This document shows, piece after piece, positions 8,262 to 17,367 of a DNA stretch of 64,000 nt. The stretch's first letter is position 1. Every line of letters begins with the position of its first letter. The stretch is from Bog-950 sp046329515 (GTDB lineage Bacteria; Bacteroidota; Bacteroidia; Chitinophagales; LD1): contig JAXLUM010000002.1 of NCBI GenBank assembly GCA_046329515.1, forward strand, positions 682,001 to 746,000, read 5' to 3'. Position numbers and translations under genes: made by a program. Below the pieces are notes generated by a model, which saw nothing but the letters and a program-made list of their open reading frames with translations, made no database searches and was not told the origin of the DNA.

Positions 8262-11200
8262 TTACCGTATGAGGGTTATAGTGCCTTTACGTTCCAGCTT
8301 TTTATTATTCAGGAAGGTGATATTTACATAGTACGTATAAACAGAGTTTTGCTGTTGCTGTCCGCGGTAAGTACCATCCCAACCAAATAACGGATTGGTA
8401 GTTTCAAATACCAATTCTCCCCAACGGTTAAATATTTTCAAATCAACCGTTTTAATATCCTGTCCATATATAAGGAACATATCGTTATTACCGTCGCCGT
8501 TAGGTGTAAAGCTGTTTGGCACAAACACCGGTTGTTCCTCTGCAATATCTACATGCAGGGTAGCGGTTCCGTAACAGGTAGCGGTTCCGTTTTGCTCACT
8601 AACTGTTACAAGGTAATCTCTGCTGTTGTACGTTGTAACTGTTGGGTTAGGGCAATCAATACAGCTTAGGCCCAGGCTTGGTTCCCAGGCATAGGTAACA
8701 CTGCTGGCATTTAAGTATGTAACCTGCACCTGCCCGCTTTCGCCTAAAGGCAGATAAAGTGTATCAGGGGTAACATCCACTATAATTGGTAGCGGTTCTA
8801 ATATCAATACAGGCACCTGGCTTTCGCAACCATTAAAGTTATATGCCGTTATGGTGTGTTGCCCGGCTGATAAATAATAGAAGTCGCCGGAGTATTGCGA
8901 TAATCCACCATCCATGCTAAACATATAAGGGCCATTCTGTATGGATGTTGCTATTATATGGGCCGCACCATCATTATAATTTGAGCCATAACAACTGGTG
9001 GAATCTGTTGTGGTTTGGAAGGCATCAGGTGTAGCATCAGGCACGGTAGCCGGTAGCGTTTTGGTGCAGCCGTTGTTATCGGAAATAATTACCGTGTAAT
9101 CGCCCGCGGCTAAGTCCTTAATAACTCCATCGGTAGTAGAAACAAAGTTCACCATATCCTGCGTAGCAGAATAATTGTAAGGATTTGTACCCCCGGTAAC
9201 GTTTACCGTTATCTCACCGTTCTTATCGCCAATACATTTTACAGCTGTTGCAGTATAGCTTATTACCATATCTGTAGGCTCGGCCACCACTGCAGATGCG
9301 GTTGTGCTGCAACTATGGTTATCAAGAACCGTAACTGTATAGAAGTTGGCAACAAGCCCTACAGCCTGGGCCGTAGTTTGGCTATCGCTCCATAGATAGT
9401 TGTAAGGCGGTGTACCTCCGCTTGCTGTTACAGTGGCTGTACCGTTAGGTGCCTGGTAACACAGTGCATCAGTAGCTGTTGCTGATGCGGTTATGGCCGT
9501 AGGTTCAGTTATGGTATACGTTTGTGAAGCTATACAACCATGCGTATCGGTGGCAGTTACAGTTATTGGCCCCGCACTTAAGCCGCTAATGCTGCTTCCT
9601 GTTGCAAGATTGCTCCAGCTATACGTATAGCCCGGTGTGCCTCCATTAGCATTTACTGCTATGCTGCCATCGGCACCTCCGGCACAACTGATATCCGTTT
9701 GGTTTACCAGGGTAATCTGCACTTGTGAAGGTTCAGAAATAAGAATAGTAGCCGTTGCACTGCAATACACATCGGTTACAGTAACATTTACGGAGCCTGC
9801 GCTTAGCCCACTTATTGTGTTGTTTGTAGAAGGGCCCTGGCCGTTCCAATCATAATAATAAGTTGGTGTGCCGCTTGTAACTGTTATAGTGGCCGTTCCA
9901 TCGCTGCCTGCAAAACAATTTGCATCAGTATGCGATTGTGTAAATGTTAGCGGCGTAGGTTGCGTTAGCGTTACCGTTACGCCTTGCGTACAGCTGTTCG
10001 CATCTGTTACCGTAATACTATAGGTGCCTGCCGTTAAGCCCGTTCTATCTTCAGTTGCTATGCCGTCGTTCCATAGGTAAACATAAGGCGTTGTTCCGCC
10101 GTTTACTGTTACATCAATACTGCCCGGCGGGTTTCCATTACATCCAATATCTATATGCGTTTCAGTAACCGTTAAAACAGCCGGCTCAACAATAGTAACT
10201 GATAAAGAACCGCTGCAGGTGTTAAGGTCGGTAACACTTATAGTGTAAGTGCCTGCAGCAAGACCTGTTCTGTCTTCCGTATTTATACCATCATTCCACA
10301 CATATATATATGGGCTGGTGCCGTTGTTTTCGGTAATGTCAATGGTACCATCTGCAGCGCCATTGCAACTTACACCTGTATGCGTTTCGCTTAACGATAA
10401 AGAGTTGCCTACGTTAACGATAGCAGAAACAGTTCCGGAGCAGGCGCTGTTATCAGTAACTGTTACGGAATAGGTTCCTGCGGTTAAGGCACTGCGGTCT
10501 TCTGTATTTATACCATCGTTCCATATATAACTAAAATTAGGTGTGCCGCCGGTTACGGTTAAATCGATAGAACCATTAGCAGCACCGGGGCAGCTTTCAT
10601 CAACAACAACAGTTGCCAATGTAAATGGCTGCGTTACAGTAACTGTACCCGATGCAGTTCCCGTGCAGGTATTTGCATCGGTGGCAGTAACGGTATAGGT
10701 GGTAGTGGTAGCCGGGGTAACAGTAATAGCGGCCGTAGTTTCAGTTGTACTCCATAAATAAGAAGTACCGCCTGCGGCAGTTAATGTAGCAGGTGTGCCG
10801 TTACAAACTGTTATTGCCGAAGGTGTAACTGTTGGTAAAGGATTATTATTTACGGTAACACTTACCGAAGCGGAGGCCGTGCAGGTATTAGCATCGGTTA
10901 CCGTAACTGAATACGTTGTTGTTGTTGTAGGGCTGGCCGTAATTGCAGCAGTAGCATCAGTCGTATTCCACAAGTAGGATGTACCCCCTGAAGCTGTTAA
11001 CGTAATGCTGTTACCATTACAAATAGCAGGTGTGGCCGGGGCAATACTTGCGGTAGGCGGCGCATTAACCGTTACAGTGGCTGATGTTGTTGCTGTACAT
11101 GTATTGGCATCAGTAACGGTTACTGTATAGGTGGTTGTGTTGGCAGGGCTAACCGTAATGGCTGCTGTTACTGCTGTAGTGCTCCATAAATAGGAGGTTC

Positions 11201-13490
11201 CCCCACCGGCAGTTAAGGTTGCGCTGCCCCCACTGCATATTGCTGTACCGGCTGGGTTAATTGAAGGAGTGGGTGCATTATTAACTGTAACAGTAGCAGC
11301 TATTGAAGCTGAGCATGCACCGTTATTGGAAACTGTAACTGTATAGGTGGTTGTTGAGGCTGGTGAAACAGTAATGGCCGCTGTAGAACCACTGTTGCTC
11401 CATGCGTAGGTGTTACCTCCACTTGCCGTTAAGGTAGTGCTGCCACCTGCGCATATAGCCACTGAGGTTGGCGTTACGGAAGGTGTAAGATTATTACTTA
11501 TAGTAACCGTAGTGGTTGCCGTTGCGGTGCAGCCACCAGTGTAGGTTACAGTTACATTGTAAGCGCCAGCCATAGCGGCAGTAGCTCCGCTTATAGTAGG
11601 GCTTTGTGAAGTGCTGCTGAATGAGTTTGGTCCGCTCCAGGTATAACTTATACCCGCAGGGGTTACATCAAGGCTTATGGTTGCCCCGGCACAGTATGGG
11701 CCGGTATTACTTGCTGTAGCTGCTCCACCCGCACTTGATTGCACCTGAACGTTGCCGGTGCTGGTGCAACCAGTAGCATCAGTAACTGTTACAAAGTATT
11801 GGCCGGAAGCAAGGTTGCTGATTGTGTTAGGACCGTTTACTGCCGTACTGGTACCTACAATAACACCTGAGCTATTGGACCATGTGTAATCCCATGGGCC
11901 AAAGGCGCTGCCGGTAGCGGTGGCCGTGCCGTTGTTTAATCCGCAACTGGTGGTAGTAGAAGCCATAGTTGGCGGATTACAGCAGGATAAGGTGGAGATG
12001 AAGTTGCCTACGGGGTCGTTTTGGCAACCGGTACTACTCCATGATCCGGATTCATAGTCGCCGAGGGTATTAATATTTACGGCAAGGCTGGTTCCGTTTA
12101 CACAAGAGCCGGCAGGATTAGTAGTTATACTCCAGCAAAAAGTAACAGGGCAGCTGGTACCCACCCCTTGGTCACCGAAATTGTTACCGGGGTTGGCATC
12201 AATTGCACCGCCTGCATTGCCTGATGAAGTTTCATAGAAAAACCCGGGGCCGTAGGTAACTCCTGAGTTACTACCTGTTACACTTTGGTAAAAACCCCAA
12301 AATGCACCCGTTGTTGTAGCACATGAAGGGGGTATGCTAACAGGTGTTAGTGTAGACATGTTCCAACCCGGCCCGAAATTCAAATCAACACCATGCAGCC
12401 AGTTAGCAGCGGTTTGGTTGTAGTTAGAAACGGTATAGCAAAAGTTCACTGTAGTGTTAGGCGGATAGGTTCCGTTTGTTGGGGCCGGGGTGGCTGTTAA
12501 GTTATCAGCTAAAAGGCAATTATCGCAGTCGTAGTTATTCTTAATTAAAAGGGTAAACAGGCCCTGGTCGTTGGGGTCGGCGCCGGCTATCTGTAAATAG
12601 TAAACATCACCGGGTGTAATTGGCGCATAGGTTTGTTGCACTAAGTTACCGCCTGAACCTGTATAACATACGAGGGGCAACAGTGCATTACAGTTATTAC
12701 CGTTATACAAACTAACGTTAGGTGTATTTAACGGGTTAGTTGGGTCGCTGTTTATGGCAATTTGTAATTGCGTACCCGTTGCTGTAAAACGGTACCAAAC
12801 ATCAGCGGAAGGCGCTGCACAACTTCCAATCTGCGAGTAAGGGTTACCCGCAGTAGCGCCGATATTAGACAAGTTAAAGGTTGCTGTATTGCCCTGTGAA
12901 ATGGAGGTGCCACTTACGCAAGGCGGAGGGCTTGGCAGTGTACCTAAATCGCAGGCGGTGCTGCATAAATCAGGTACAGGAGATAAGCAGGCATTGCTTG
13001 GCGGTGGGGGTGGCACGGTAGCATCCCAGGCGCAAATAGAAAAGGTGCCGTTGTTATCGCCGCCATACTCCCAAAAACGAACGTAGATGGTGCTGCCCGG
13101 CACAAGGCCTGTCAAATTCAAATAAGGCATTAAACCATTCGCACTGTTGTCATCATCGCAGGAGTTTAAGGTAAATGGCCCTGAACAAGAAGTTGCTGTA
13201 TAAACCGCCATTGCACCATCGGTAATAACACCTTGCAGTCCATCTAAAACCAAATTGCCCGAGGCCGGTACCACTACAGTAAACCACACATCACCGCCCT
13301 GGTAGTTTGCACAACCCGGCGCCGGTATACCGGCAGAAGCAGTAGCTGATGCGTTGGTATATTGTGTAAAGTTGCAGGAACTGCTTACGTTCAATGCTAT
13401 TGCATTACATGGTTCATCATTTACAGGTTGGCCTAATGCCAAAATGGTGCTCACCAACACGAATAAACAAGCTGATAAAAGTCTTTTCAT
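8262..13490 (-). CDS. Giant T9SS type B surface protein with Ig-like and SprB repeats
   Basis: The 1742-residue protein begins with a signal peptide (MKRLLSACLFVLVSTILALGQ). I chose the ATG at 13490 over a TTG at 13538, which would put 16 residues ahead of it. Residues up to about 330 contain two beta-sandwich modules with DVWFTVVVPASG and DVWYRFTATG. A cysteine-rich region follows, then four Ig-like repeats of about 75 residues (GGTSYLWSTT...TTTYTVTVTDANTC), then eight SprB repeats. The last 90 residues (FVPNSFTPNGDGNND... through a terminal TLIR) are the gliding-associated type B sorting domain. SprB-repeat proteins of this type serve as surface adhesins in gliding and attachment. The gene is monocistronic. 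Confidence 0.92.
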   Translation of the reverse strand: MKRLLSACLFVLVSTILALGQPVNDEPCNAIALNVSSSCNFTQYTNASATASAGIPAPGCANYQGGDVWFTVVVPASGNLVLDGLQGVITDGAMAVYTATSCSGPFTLNSCDDDNSANGLMPYLNLTGLVPGSTIYVRFWEYGGDNNGTFSICAWDATVPPPPPSNACLSPVPDLCSTACDLGTLPSPPPCVSGTSISQGNTATFNLSNIGATAGNPYSQIGSCAAPSADVWYRFTATGTQLQIAINSDPTNPLNTPNVSLYNGNNCNALLPLVCYTGSGGNLVQQTYAPITPGDVYYLQIAGADPNDQGLFTLLIKNNYDCDNCLLADNLTATPAPTNGTYPPNTTVNFCYTVSNYNQTAANWLHGVDLNFGPGWNMSTLTPVSIPPSCATTTGAFWGFYQSVTGSNSGVTYGPGFFYETSSGNAGGAIDANPGNNFGDQGVGTSCPVTFCWSITTNPAGSCVNGTSLAVNINTLGDYESGSWSSTGCQNDPVGNFISTLSCCNPPTMASTTTSCGLNNGTATATGSAFGPWDYTWSNSSGVIVGTSTAVNGPNTISNLASGQYFVTVTDATGCTSTGNVQVQSSAGGAATASNTGPYCAGATISLDVTPAGISYTWSGPNSFSSTSQSPTISGATAAMAGAYNVTVTYTGGCTATATTTVTISNNLTPSVTPTSVAICAGGSTTLTASGGNTYAWSNSGSTAAITVSPASTTTYTVTVSNNGACSASIAATVTVNNAPTPSINPAGTAICSGGSATLTAGGGTSYLWSTTAVTAAITVSPANTTTYTVTVTDANTCTATTSATVTVNAPPTASIAPATPAICNGNSITLTASGGTSYLWNTTDATAAITASPTTTTTYSVTVTDANTCTASASVSVTVNNNPLPTVTPSAITVCNGTPATLTAAGGTSYLWSTTETTAAITVTPATTTTYTVTATDANTCTGTASGTVTVTQPFTLATVVVDESCPGAANGSIDLTVTGGTPNFSYIWNDGINTEDRSALTAGTYSVTVTDNSACSGTVSAIVNVGNSLSLSETHTGVSCNGAADGTIDITENNGTSPYIYVWNDGINTEDRTGLAAGTYTISVTDLNTCSGSLSVTIVEPAVLTVTETHIDIGCNGNPPGSIDVTVNGGTTPYVYLWNDGIATEDRTGLTAGTYSITVTDANSCTQGVTVTLTQPTPLTFTQSHTDANCFAGSDGTATITVTSGTPTYYYDWNGQGPSTNNTISGLSAGSVNVTVTDVYCSATATILISEPSQVQITLVNQTDISCAGGADGSIAVNANGGTPGYTYSWSNLATGSSISGLSAGPITVTATDTHGCIASQTYTITEPTAITASATATDALCYQAPNGTATVTASGGTPPYNYLWSDSQTTAQAVGLVANFYTVTVLDNHSCSTTASAVVAEPTDMVISYTATAVKCIGDKNGEITVNVTGGTNPYNYSATQDMVNFVSTTDGVIKDLAAGDYTVIISDNNGCTKTLPATVPDATPDAFQTTTDSTSCYGSNYNDGAAHIIATSIQNGPYMFSMDGGLSQYSGDFYYLSAGQHTITAYNFNGCESQVPVLILEPLPIIVDVTPDTLYLPLGESGQVQVTYLNASSVTYAWEPSLGLSCIDCPNPTVTTYNSRDYLVTVSEQNGTATCYGTATLHVDIAEEQPVFVPNSFTPNGDGNNDMFLIYGQDIKTVDLKIFNRWGELVFETTNPLFGWDGTYRGQQQQNSVYTYYVNITFLNNKKLERKGTITLIR
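8795..10625 (-). repeat. Eight SprB-type repeats within the giant surface protein gene
   Basis: Eight protein repeats of about 75 residues, each opening with a Cys-containing start (SCNGAADGTIDIT, GCNGNPPGSIDVT and so on) and closing with GxYxVTVTDxxxC. The three nearest the Ig-like block are very similar (YxWNDGIxTEDRxxLxAGTY), which implies recent duplication; those toward the C-terminus have diverged. Boundaries are approximate. Confidence 0.85.
10630..11480 (-). repeat. Four Ig-like repeats within the giant surface protein gene
   Basis: Four copies of about 220-225 bases encode a domain with the core (A)ICxGxxxTLTAxGGTSYLWSTTxxTAAITV and TTTYTVTVTDANTCTAT. The near identity of GGTSYLWxTT in three successive copies points to recent tandem expansion. 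Boundaries are approximate. Confidence 0.8.
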
Positions 13491-13609
13491 CTTCAGGAGT
13501 ATAATAATAGAATGTGCCCTTCTATTGTATAGATGCAATAAAAGCCTGTAAAGTTGCCATTTTTATAGCTGTACCCAAATGAATTTTTTCTAAAAAGCAG
13601 CTTCCCGGC

Positions 13610-13861
13610 TTATTGGGGACTTTTGGAAAGAGATTTAACCAGGGCTACCAGTGCCACCAAGGCCCAGGCGCCTTCCAGTACAACAAAAGGTAAGTAATTG
13701 ATTATCAATGAAGCCCAGCAGGCCAAGGCTGCCCCAACCAGGTTCATAAGTATGTATATCCGGCTTGTTTTATCTAACCGGCCCATGGCATTCAGCAAAA
13801 AGGCCAGCAACAGCAGGGTTACCCCAAAAATGCCAATAAGGTCTTTGGCAACAATGGACAT
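13610..13861 (-). CDS. Small membrane protein, CBU_0592-like family
   Basis: An 83-residue protein with three hydrophobic helices (about 8-26, 35-55 and 57-75), including LLLLAFLLNAMGRLDKTSRIYILMN-type features seen in the CBU_0592 family of small membrane proteins. Its function is unknown. The start lies one base beyond the stop of the TerB-like gene, so the two are co-transcribed. Confidence 0.7.
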   Translation of the reverse strand: MSIVAKDLIGIFGVTLLLLAFLLNAMGRLDKTSRIYILMNLVGAALACWASLIINYLPFVVLEGAWALVALVALVKSLSKSPQ

Positions 13862-13862
13862 C

Positions 13863-14219
13863 TTAAATCTGTGTCTCCGTCCACTCGTTAAAAAGCTCGT
13901 TTATAAACAGGTTTTCTTCCTGCGAAATTTTATTGTCGGCCTTAGCCAACTGAATTGCGAATTGTATTAACTCGTTTCTTTCTTTTTCCGTTGAGTCTTC
14001 ATAAAAATCACCCATGCATTTCTGAAAATGAATCATGTAATCAGCAGGGTCAAGGGTGCTTAAGACCTCCATTTCTCTATCAAGATTTACATGGATAGGC
14101 GGAAATTGTGAGGCCAGCCATTCCCGTATAACCAAATCTTCAGCGGCATTGAAATTGTTATCTACGGCAGAAAGTATCATTAACAAATGGTATCCGGCAA
14201 TTGGCTTGTTCTTTTTCAT
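13863..14219 (-). CDS. TerB-like helical protein
   Basis: A 118-residue soluble protein with an all-helical pattern. Features are LLMILSAVDNNFNAAEDLVI near the N-terminus and FAIQLAKADNKISQEENLFI near the C-terminus. Two helical hairpins with Asp/Asn-rich turns of this kind are typical of TerB (tellurite resistance B) domains, which often bind metal ions. No other ter gene is nearby, so a role in tellurite resistance should not be assumed. It is directly followed by the small membrane protein gene. Confidence 0.65.
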   Translation of the reverse strand: MKKNKPIAGYHLLMILSAVDNNFNAAEDLVIREWLASQFPPIHVNLDREMEVLSTLDPADYMIHFQKCMGDFYEDSTEKERNELIQFAIQLAKADNKISQEENLFINELFNEWTETQI

Positions 14220-14320
14220 TATCCTGTTTTATATGGTCAATTATAACACAATTTTGTATGTCCAAATTATTGTATAGTAATTTTCAAAATAATACCTTGT
14301 GGCGTTAAACTACCCAAACA

Positions 14321-14785
14321 ATGAAACTAAACTACATAAAATTAGCACTTGCCTGCCTTGGGCTGGTGTTACTAAACTTTGCGGGCGCGCAAAGCATATA
14401 TGAAGGCGATGCCCTTTCATCTTATCTAGGTAAAGCAGCGGGCAGCCAGGAATTAAAAGACCTTAAGGCCAATTACAGTTGTGAAATGGCAAATGATGAG
14501 CACTACCTTTCAAAAGGAGGTATTGAACTTATTTTGCGAAATGGCTCGTTAAACGAAATGCATTTATACCGTAAAAGCGCAGTTTATGGCGCCTACAAAG
14601 GAAAATTGCCCAACAAATTACAGTTCGACATGCTGCCGAGCGAGGTTAAGCGCCTGTTAGGTAAGCCTGTTGTAAGCTACAATTCAGGTTACTGCGAATT
14701 TGACCTGGGCACTTACATTGTTTCCTGCTGGTTTGATTCCGGCCGTTTAGACCAGGTAGGCGTTGCCATGAAGGGTGCGCTTTAA
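14321..14785 (+). CDS. Exported protein of unknown function
   Basis: A 154-residue protein with a clear signal peptide (cleavage near FAGAQ). The mature part has two to three strand-rich segments, a Cys pair (YCEFDLG and VSCWFDSG) close to the C-terminus, and a segment LPSEVKRLLGKP that resembles small SmpA-like folds found in many uncharacterised proteins. I do not recognise a named family. It is the first gene of a tight run with the lipoprotein and epimerase genes. Confidence 0.6.
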   Translation: MKLNYIKLALACLGLVLLNFAGAQSIYEGDALSSYLGKAAGSQELKDLKANYSCEMANDEHYLSKGGIELILRNGSLNEMHLYRKSAVYGAYKGKLPNKLQFDMLPSEVKRLLGKPVVSYNSGYCEFDLGTYIVSCWFDSGRLDQVGVAMKGAL

Positions 14786-14824
14786 CCGCACACTACCGTG
14801 ATGCAGAAATATTTAATTTGCATC

Positions 14825-15370
14825 ATGAACATTTCTTCCGTTAAGTGGAGCGCTACAATACTCTTTTTACTTATTGTGCTTTCGGGCTGCGATAAACTGC
14901 ATAAGCTAACGCAGTTTAATATGGATTATGAAAGCGATTATTCCTACAGCGCCGGTTTACCAATAAATATTCCTGTTCAGATTTTTTCGCCGGATGTTGT
15001 TACCAACAGCGACCAGGAATTTGCCATTAATGACACGCGTAAGGACCTTATTGAGAGTATTAAACTTCAGCAACTAAAGCTTACCATTACTTCACCTTCG
15101 GGCAAAACCTTTTCCTTTTTAAAAGATGTGCGCGTTTATATTTCTGCTGATGGCTTGCCTGAAACTGAAGTAGCCAACAAATTAAACATTGACAACACCG
15201 TTGGCGGCGAAGTTGAACTTACTGTGTTTGACGTAGAGCTGAAAGAATATATTAAGGCTGATAAGTTTAAGCTGAAGGTGGCAAGCACTACCGATGAATT
15301 AATTACCAGTAATGTGAACGTGCACATTTATTCAAACTTTTTTGTTGACGCAAAAATTCTGGGCTTGTGA
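14825..15370 (+). CDS. Lipoprotein of unknown function
   Basis: 181 residues from the ATG at 14825, which gives a standard lipoprotein signal ending in the lipobox LSGC at about residues 19-22. Earlier GTG (14798) and ATG (14801) codons would add about eight or nine residues. The mature part is rich in beta-strand and contains no recognised motif. Its stop overlaps the GTG start of the epimerase gene by four bases, indicating translational coupling. Confidence 0.65.
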   Translation: MNISSVKWSATILFLLIVLSGCDKLHKLTQFNMDYESDYSYSAGLPINIPVQIFSPDVVTNSDQEFAINDTRKDLIESIKLQQLKLTITSPSGKTFSFLKDVRVYISADGLPETEVANKLNIDNTVGGEVELTVFDVELKEYIKADKFKLKVASTTDELITSNVNVHIYSNFFVDAKILGL

Positions 15371-16359
15371 AAAAGATATTAATACTTGGCGGCACTATGT
15401 TTGTTGGCCGCGTGGTTACCGAACGTTTAAAGAATAATCCGCAATACCAGCTAACGCTGTTTAATCGCGGCAAAAGCAATGCGGAACTTTTTGCTGACGT
15501 TCGCCAACTACACGGTAACCGCGAAACAGAAGATATTGAACAGATACTTAAAGAAGATTGGGATGTAATTATTGATTTCAGCGGGTACTACCCTATTACT
15601 TTCGAAAAGCTTTTGCATGCGCTTAAAGGAAAAGTGAAGCGCTACATTTTTGTTTCTACCATCTCTGTTTTTGATTTTGAAAAGTTAACCGGCAAAAATT
15701 TAATTACAGAACGCGATGAAATATTAGCCTGTTCAGAAGCACAACGCAATTCCCGTTTACCCGATGCTTATGGCGAAAAGAAGGCGGAAATGGAACGTGC
15801 CCTATTGCAGCAGGATTGGCTGGATAGTATCATCTTCAGGCCAAGTTTTATTAGTGGCAAGTATGACTGGACTGAGCGTTTTTACTACTGGGTATACCGT
15901 GTAAAAAAGGGCAACAAAATCCTATTCCCTTCTGTTGAGGCCGTAAACACCAGCATAACATTGGGGGATGATTTAGCCTCTGCCATTATAATGGCTATTG
16001 ACAGTGAGAAGAAGCAGTCCGTTTACAACTCCATTTCATTCACCCAACATAGCCTGCACGATTTCATTACCACAACTTCATCCTTACTAAATAAACCCGT
16101 AGAAATTGTAGGCATTACTGAAGAACAGCAGAAAGAAAATGGCTTGCTGCATGGTTTACACCAGGGTGATTTCCCTTTGTTTGTTGGCGGTGGAATTGCA
16201 GTAGATGATACCCTTTTCAAAAAGGACTTTCCTGTTGCACTTAAAGATTACCGCAAGGACATAGAGGAGATAATTGCAGCCGCTGAAAAAGCTGGTTGGC
16301 CGGAACCAAAGCCGGGACTAAAGTGGGACAGAGAACAGGAAATTTTAGCTGCTCTTTAG
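15367..16359 (+). CDS. NAD-dependent epimerase/dehydratase (extended SDR family)
   Basis: A 330-residue cytosolic protein. The N-terminal Rossmann motif is GGTMFVGR (about 8-15), and the catalytic YxxxK appears as YGEKK at about residue 139. The rest follows the plan of sugar-nucleotide epimerases and reductases of the extended SDR family, including LFNRGKSN after strand two, typical of enzymes preferring NADP or a related cofactor. The substrate cannot be named. The start is a GTG overlapping the stop of the lipoprotein gene. The gene converges on the WYL regulator with a four-base overlap at the ends. Confidence 0.85.
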   Translation: MKKILILGGTMFVGRVVTERLKNNPQYQLTLFNRGKSNAELFADVRQLHGNRETEDIEQILKEDWDVIIDFSGYYPITFEKLLHALKGKVKRYIFVSTISVFDFEKLTGKNLITERDEILACSEAQRNSRLPDAYGEKKAEMERALLQQDWLDSIIFRPSFISGKYDWTERFYYWVYRVKKGNKILFPSVEAVNTSITLGDDLASAIIMAIDSEKKQSVYNSISFTQHSLHDFITTTSSLLNKPVEIVGITEEQQKENGLLHGLHQGDFPLFVGGGIAVDDTLFKKDFPVALKDYRKDIEEIIAAAEKAGWPEPKPGLKWDREQEILAAL

Positions 16360-17354
16360 GTATATAGTTTCGATAGGTTTTTAGCCAAGCCTTTCATTTC
16401 TTCTACCAGTGGTGCAGGGGAAATAACTTTTACCTTATCACCATAGCTCATAATCTGCATTTTCAGTTCGGTATTAATTACCAACTCCAACGAAATGCGT
16501 AACTCCTTATCTGTATCCTTAATTACTTTTTGTGAATGGTGAATAGGTATGGTTTTAATGTACTTACCCTGCATAGGCGCAAAGGAGAGCACTACTTTTT
16601 CAGGTTTACCTTCAGCTATGCTTACACCAAGTACGTTGTTGTAAAAATTCTTTTTATCAATTTTCTCATCGCTGAAAGTTTGTTCGGTAAGGCGTAAATC
16701 CTGAATGCGGTCTAAGGCAAAAGTTAATATTTTATGGTCCTTCTTACTTATGCCATTACCTATTACGTACCAAAAGTTTTTCGATTCTCTGATTAAGTAC
16801 GGCTCCAACAAAATTTGCGAAGCAGTGTCGCTGCCATGGCGCTGGTACGTAAACTTTACCACCCTTCTTTCGGAAATAGCTTTTAGTATGGGCTCTACCA
16901 ATTCAATACCCTTTATTACAAATGGCTTATCCAACTGTATATAATCGCTTTCTCCCCGCGCATCCTTGTTCATTTTTACAGTGCTGGCAATTTTCATTAT
17001 CGCCTCTTCAAACTCCTTTATGGCAGGCAGGTGCTTAAACTGATCTAACAGGCTGATGGCAAAATCAAGGCCATGTAGTTCATCGGCGCTAACCGGTAGG
17101 TTATTAATAGAATACTCGGGGTCAGCATAATGATAAGTGCGTTCGGCACGGTTATACGCAATAGGTGCATTAAAGCCCAGCGCCTGATTGTAACGCATTT
17201 CCTGAAGATCCAGTTGCAGGGTGCGCTTACTAATTGTTTTATCTACGTGCTCCGAAACATAACTAATTAAATCCTCAAGCGTTGGGTAGGGTTTTTTCTG
17301 CAGGCGGGTATCTATCAATCGGTATCGCGAATAAGCATCACGGTTCAAAGGCAT
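16356..17354 (-). CDS. WYL-domain transcriptional regulator
   Basis: A protein of 332 residues from the ATG at 17354; an upstream extension would run into the dioxygenase gene. Residues 1-75 form a helix-turn-helix of DeoR/HTH_11 kind (TISKRTLQLDLQEMRY). A central WYL domain lies at about 145-230 (VVKFTYQRHGS, EPYLIRESKNFWYVIG), and a WCX-like C-terminal part follows. WYL regulators sense small ligands or nucleic acids and control stress or defence genes. It lies 13 bases downstream of the dioxygenase gene, so the two are likely co-transcribed. Confidence 0.88.
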   Translation of the reverse strand: MPLNRDAYSRYRLIDTRLQKKPYPTLEDLISYVSEHVDKTISKRTLQLDLQEMRYNQALGFNAPIAYNRAERTYHYADPEYSINNLPVSADELHGLDFAISLLDQFKHLPAIKEFEEAIMKIASTVKMNKDARGESDYIQLDKPFVIKGIELVEPILKAISERRVVKFTYQRHGSDTASQILLEPYLIRESKNFWYVIGNGISKKDHKILTFALDRIQDLRLTEQTFSDEKIDKKNFYNNVLGVSIAEGKPEKVVLSFAPMQGKYIKTIPIHHSQKVIKDTDKELRISLELVINTELKMQIMSYGDKVKVISPAPLVEEMKGLAKNLSKLYT

Positions 17355-17367
17355 AAGGCAAAAACAT

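Noticed and set aside
13863..14219. A tellurite-resistance operon
   Set aside because: Only a single TerB-like domain is present, with no terA, terC, terD or terE nearby.
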